From Clostridium sp. Marseille-P3244 (lineage in GTDB: Bacteria; Bacillota; Clostridia; Lachnospirales; Lachnospiraceae), in the NCBI RefSeq assembly GCF_900120155.1, contig NZ_LT635549.1, positions 1,954,688-2,018,687 of the forward strand: a stretch of 64,000 bases of DNA. Direction: 5' to 3'. Position 1 is the stretch's first letter, and each line of letters begins with the position of its first letter. The notes under the pieces are model-generated. The model was not told the DNA's origin, did no database searches, and saw only the letters and a list, made by a program, of their open reading frames with translations. This document shows positions 60,977 to 64,000 of the stretch, piece after piece. The translations under genes were made by a program, and so were the position numbers.

Positions 60977-62179
60977 TTACTCCGAAATCTTCCGGATTTC
61001 TGCCTTTAATTGCTCAACGGTTCTATGGGTATATACGTTTTCGGTTATGTCTGATATAGCGTGTCCCACGATGAGCTTCAAGACATATTCATCCATGTTG
61101 CAGGCTTTAGCCTTTGTTATAAATGTGTGTCTGGTTTCATGCGGGCGGTGGTTCATATTCAAGCATTTCATAACCTTTTCAAATCGTTTACGGTATTTAT
61201 CATATGTCATGTGCGTGCCCTGCTGCCCGTTCGGATCATTAAACAGATACTCAGATTGTAAGCCGGTTGCCTCCTGTAAACGGTTTTTTATTAACGGCTT
61301 TATTAATGGATGAATTGGCACAATCCGGTTTTTTCCGGCATCAGTTTTTAATCCGCCTTTCATTGTCTCAGCTTCCAGATCAATATTTTCCACTTTTAAA
61401 ATAGACAACTCCTGTGGTCTCCATCCGCTGTATATTCCGATCAGCACCATATCAGAAAATGGAATAGTGTCTTTAACCGTCCATAATTGCTCGATTTCTT
61501 CAGATGAAAATGGAACAACTTCTTTTGTCCGCTGATGCTTTATCGGATTCCCATTAGCGAACATTACTGAAGCATAGTCCTTATCCACAATGTCGTGTGC
61601 TACAGCATATTTATACATCATATTAAATAAACTTTTAATTCTGCTTTTCGTACTGTCTCCGACGTCTGCATTCAAGATTGTACCCTCTAAATGGGAGACT
61701 CTTATATCTTTCATACGCATATCATAGAGACCGTTACAATAAGCGTATGCAGCCGTAATTGTTCTGATGCTGGACGGATTCGACAGAGTGGGAAAGTAGC
61801 CCTCACTCCATTTGTCGTATACTTCAGAAAAAGTGATACTGTCAGCTTTAATATCGTAAGGATTCTCATTATAATCGGCCAGAGCGATCATGGCTTCCTC
61901 TCGAGTAGAGTAATAGCCTATAGTAAAGCGAATCTGCTTACTTTTTCCTGTAACGGTATCTAATACCCATTTATCAGTTTTAACCGCTCTATAAGGCTTA
62001 GAACGCTTGCCAGAGAGCTTGTAGACAGTACCAAAGCCATTAGGTAATTTTGTGGGTTTCCCATTTCTTATACGCGGTTTAGTACTTGTGGGGCTATTCA
62101 TAGGATAACCGCAATGAGGGCAGGCGGCTGCTTTGTCAGATACATCATGTTGACATTCAGGACATTTTAATAACGACAT
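60977..62179 (-). CDS. int: tyrosine-type site-specific integrase with N-terminal zinc ribbon
   Basis: Recombinase that inserts the element in the chromosome. The 400 residues begin with a zinc ribbon (CPECQHDVSDKAAACPHCG), then a DNA-binding arm domain with FTIGYYSTREEAMIALADYN, a SAM-like core-binding domain, and the catalytic domain carrying Arg (GIYSGWRPQELS), Lys (GLKTDAGKNR), His-x-x-Arg (HETRHTF), His (VGHAISD) and Tyr (ENVYTHRT). All catalytic positions are intact, so it should be active. It starts right after the repressor gene and points at the repeats at 60235. Confidence 0.93.
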   Translation of the reverse strand: MSLLKCPECQHDVSDKAAACPHCGYPMNSPTSTKPRIRNGKPTKLPNGFGTVYKLSGKRSKPYRAVKTDKWVLDTVTGKSKQIRFTIGYYSTREEAMIALADYNENPYDIKADSITFSEVYDKWSEGYFPTLSNPSSIRTITAAYAYCNGLYDMRMKDIRVSHLEGTILNADVGDSTKSRIKSLFNMMYKYAVAHDIVDKDYASVMFANGNPIKHQRTKEVVPFSSEEIEQLWTVKDTIPFSDMVLIGIYSGWRPQELSILKVENIDLEAETMKGGLKTDAGKNRIVPIHPLIKPLIKNRLQEATGLQSEYLFNDPNGQQGTHMTYDKYRKRFEKVMKCLNMNHRPHETRHTFITKAKACNMDEYVLKLIVGHAISDITENVYTHRTVEQLKAEIRKISE

Positions 62180-62836
62180 TTAATCACTTCCTTTTTTGTA
62201 TTCTTTCTTCCATTCGTCAAGTTGTTTTTGAATACAGTGTAGTGCATGAGATTCTAATATAGATACAGGAACGTGTATTGTACCATACGCAGGAGAGCCG
62301 AGAACTTCGTAATTCAGCTTTTTACCTATTGTAACTGTCTTTTCTCCATTTGTTAGCATGATGCTTTCTCCTGGTTCTTCTGATTCTACATAGGTCTGAA
62401 GATGCTGGTCAAAATGTACGGGAGTATCGTAATCGTTATCTAAATATAGTGATAAGTTACTTAAAAAGCTACCATATATAGCGTAATCTCTCATGATAAA
62501 GTTGATGAGATCTACTATATAACCACTTCTTTTTAAAATTTTTAGAGTTTGGATAGCATTATCATCTAATCCAGTTTTTTCGCTTATGTATGAATCTTCA
62601 ATACGTCTACAATTTGAACGACCAAGTAAATAATCTATGCTTACATTGTAAAGATTTGCTAATTTGCTTGCATATTCAAGAGTAGGATAATTATGTCCTT
62701 GTTCATAATTTTGATATGTCTTTAGCACACATCCTATTTTTTCTGATACTTGTGTCTGGTTATATCCAGATTCTTTTCGCAGTTCAACTATTCTGTTTTT
62801 TTTATACCAAATAGGAATATCTATTACTTTTCTCAT
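62180..62836 (-). CDS. XRE-family repressor of the mobile element
   Basis: A 218-residue protein with an N-terminal HTH (RIVELRKESGYNQTQVSEKIGCVLKTYQNYEQGHNYPTLEYASKLANLYNVSIDYLLGRS) followed by an uncharacterised C-terminal domain without the Ser-Lys protease signature of LexA/cI. It probably keeps the element quiet by binding the palindrome in the divergent region. The integrase begins at its stop codon, so repressor and integrase share a transcript. Confidence 0.85.
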   Translation of the reverse strand: MRKVIDIPIWYKKNRIVELRKESGYNQTQVSEKIGCVLKTYQNYEQGHNYPTLEYASKLANLYNVSIDYLLGRSNCRRIEDSYISEKTGLDDNAIQTLKILKRSGYIVDLINFIMRDYAIYGSFLSNLSLYLDNDYDTPVHFDQHLQTYVESEEPGESIMLTNGEKTVTIGKKLNYEVLGSPAYGTIHVPVSILESHALHCIQKQLDEWKKEYKKGSD

Positions 62837-62894
62837 TGATTCAAACCTCTTTTTACGTTTAATTTAGGAATATGAATTCCTTATTGATACTGCT

Positions 62895-62923
62895 ATTATA
62901 AGATTACAACGAACGTTCGTCAA
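62895..62923 (-). promoter_or_regulatory. leftward promoter of the repressor-integrase operon
   Basis: Minus strand: TTGACG (62923-62918), 17 bp, perfect TATAAT (62900-62895). Confidence 0.7.
62909..62920. promoter_or_regulatory. ACGAACGTTCGT palindrome, probable repressor operator
   Basis: A perfect 12-bp palindrome lying across the -35 and spacer of the leftward promoter, in the gap between the repressor and the rightward early genes. A weaker inverted pair AGGAAT/ATTCCT lies near 62870. Confidence 0.6.
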
Positions 62924-62960
62924 GTAATAACTATTGATATTATTATTTTGGAGGTATGGC

Positions 62961-63146
62961 ATGAAGAATCTTGATATAAGAAACTATGCAAAAGAACGCG
63001 GGGTCAATCTGTGGGAAGTATCAGAACAATTAGGATATGCACATGAAACAGCTTTTTCAAGAGTATTAAGGCATGAACTCCCAGAGGATAAAAAAGCAGA
63101 AATCAAAGCAATAATTGACGAACTGGCAACAGAAGCAGGACGGTGA
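62961..63146 (+). CDS. small early protein of the mobile element
   Basis: A 61-residue protein starting at ATG 62961 after TTGGAGG. It has a pattern seen in small element-encoded proteins (DIRNYAKERGVNLWEVSEQLGYAHETAFSRVLRHELPEDKKAEIKAIIDELA), possibly a helix-turn-helix. It is the first rightward gene, placed where phages keep cro-like regulators. Confidence 0.65.
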   Translation: MKNLDIRNYAKERGVNLWEVSEQLGYAHETAFSRVLRHELPEDKKAEIKAIIDELATEAGR

Positions 63147-63151
63147 TTTAT

Positions 63152-63376
63152 ATGTCAGATATTACATTTGACTGCGCGAATGTTCCGGTATCAGTAGCGG
63201 CGCAGGCTCTAAAAATGGATAGTCAGACTGTTCGGCTGCTGCTTCAACAGGGCGTTGTTTCATGGGGGTGTGCATACAAAAGGACACCAAAAAGCCAGCA
63301 TTATTCTTATCTGATCTATCCTAAAAAATTCTATGAGGAAACAGGCTTTGTTTACAAAGGGGGTGCGGAATCATGA
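63152..63376 (+). CDS. small HTH/excisionase-like protein
   Basis: A 74-residue protein with VPVSVAAQALKMDSQTVRLLLQQGVVSWGCAYKR, which looks like the MerR/excisionase winged helix (DNA-binding domain HTH_17 type), followed by YLIYPKKFYEETG. I chose ATG 63152; a GTG at 63143 overlapping the previous stop is an alternative. Small basic proteins of this kind often act as excisionases; this is inference. Confidence 0.65.
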   Translation: MSDITFDCANVPVSVAAQALKMDSQTVRLLLQQGVVSWGCAYKRTPKSQHYSYLIYPKKFYEETGFVYKGGAES

Positions 63377-63567
63377 CGATAAAGGCAAATAGGATACTGC
63401 TAGAGAGACAGGCATCTATAGAGGTAGAATGCATCCATTGGAAAACAATGCAGACAGATTATAGTTATGATCTCGATTTCTACAGATTTTGTGACTGGAA
63501 AATAAATTCTTTAAATGAAGAAGCAGAGCAGATACGTTATGTGTTAGAAACGGGGTACTGTGAATGA
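63373..63567 (+). CDS. small hypothetical protein of the mobile element
   Basis: A 64-residue protein of unknown function, overlapping both neighbours by 4 bp, which supports it being translated. It is rich in aromatic residues (YSYDLDFYRFCDWKINSL) and shows no motif I recognise. Confidence 0.55.
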   Translation: MTIKANRILLERQASIEVECIHWKTMQTDYSYDLDFYRFCDWKINSLNEEAEQIRYVLETGYCE

Positions 63568-64000
63568 CTGACAATGAAATTTTTGAGAATAACCTGCAGT
63601 TTTTTGATGTAAAGAACCGTTACGAGAATAAAGCGCAATGCAGGTGTCCGGCGCATGATGATAAACACGCTTCTTTAACTGTCACAAAGGGGAGAAAATG
63701 TACATTGTTTTACTGTCATGCGGGTTGTAAGGTAGATGCAGTTTTACGGGCAGCAGGACTTATGAAGAAAGATACGTTTTATGATGCGGCACCGAGAAGC
63801 CCGAACTGGCGAGCCTATGTGGAGGGGAGAGAGAAACGCCGGATTGAAGCAGTTTACCACTACTATTCTATTAACGGTGCATATGCTTTTACCAAGATTA
63901 GGCTTGAGGGCAAAAAAATTTTATATGGTAAGTTGGAAAACGGGCGTTTTACTTATGGTATCGGCAGGACAGGAAGGAAGAGCTATAAAGCTATCTATGG
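63564..64000 (+). CDS. CHC2-type primase of the mobile element, cut by right edge
   Basis: Frame open from ATG 63564 to the window end (145 codons). My translation shows a zinc finger of the DnaG/phage primase type: CRCPAHDDKHASLTVTKG then LFYCHAGC. This domain normally precedes a TOPRIM primase and often a helicase in phages and ICEs. It marks the start of a replication module lying beyond the window. Confidence 0.8.
   Translation, partial: MTDNEIFENNLQFFDVKNRYENKAQCRCPAHDDKHASLTVTKGRKCTLFYCHAGCKVDAVLRAAGLMKKDTFYDAAPRSPNWRAYVEGREKRRIEAVYHYYSINGAYAFTKIRLEGKKILYGKLENGRFTYGIGRTGRKSYKAIY

Noticed and set aside
1-64000. tRNA and rRNA genes
   Set aside because: I saw no cloverleaf with a CCA-adjacent acceptor or rRNA-like sequence by eye; a tRNA scan would be decisive.

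Overview
The window is a typical low-to-mid GC Bacillota (Firmicutes) chromosome, most like a spore-forming member of the Lachnospiraceae. Evidence: the dnaG-type neighbourhood rpoD-trmK-nif3, a clostridial TGS/uridine-kinase fusion, spoIVA, pta-ackA acetate fermentation, a Re-citrate-synthase-like gene next to NADP isocitrate dehydrogenase, and a NifU-like/GGGtGRT gene pair. Strong AGGAGG ribosome binding sites are the rule. I did not identify the species.

Layout. 1-5.4 kb: 3' part of rpoD (cut by the left edge), trmK, a Nif3-like protein, a nucleoside kinase, and aroC on the minus strand. 5.6-9.0 kb: an acidic-tailed L,D-transpeptidase, tgt, yajC. 9.2-16.1 kb: an amino-acid operon leuB-ilvD-ilvB-serC-serA closed by a terminator. 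16.2-19.6 kb: an operon for 2-oxoglutarate synthesis (Re-citrate-synthase-like, GntR regulator, icd) whose promoter lies inside a perfect 19-bp inverted repeat. 19.7-25 kb: tmcAL, mgtE, pta, ackA. 25-32.6 kb: yceD-rpmF, plsX-acpP, rnc-smc-ftsY. 32.6-41.7 kb: threonine deaminase, a DUF1653 protein, a long PRPP synthetase, a DUF512 radical-SAM-like protein, der-plsY-gpsA, spoIVA. 41.8-46.6 kb: a purine-salvage operon (punA, amidohydrolase, MPT-binding-like protein, metallo-beta-lactamase-fold protein, rnhA), then a pyridoxamine kinase. 46.6-47.0 kb: RNase P RNA. 47.0-49.1 kb: pyrB-pyrI and a nitroreductase on the minus strand. 49.3-58.2 kb: pheA, a DUF815 AAA ATPase, rqcH, yicC-gmk-rpoZ, rimO-pgsA-pncC. 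58.4-60.2 kb: NifU-like and GGGtGRT genes.

From about 60.2 kb to the right edge the window enters an integrated mobile element (prophage or ICE), visibly richer in A+T. It shows a boundary with four TAGCACACA direct repeats, two related small HTH proteins, a zinc-ribbon tyrosine integrase, a cI-like repressor, a divergent control region with an ACGAACGTTCGT palindrome, small early genes, and the start of a CHC2-type primase that runs off the window.

The parts I judge most worth following are: the palindrome-embedded promoter of the citrate/2-oxoglutarate operon; the terminator/sigma-E-like promoter/SD arrangement in front of spoIVA, which may block translation of read-through RNA but not of sporulation RNA; the NifU-like/GGGtGRT pair of unknown function; the integrase end of the mobile element; and a REP-like palindrome at 33.8 kb.
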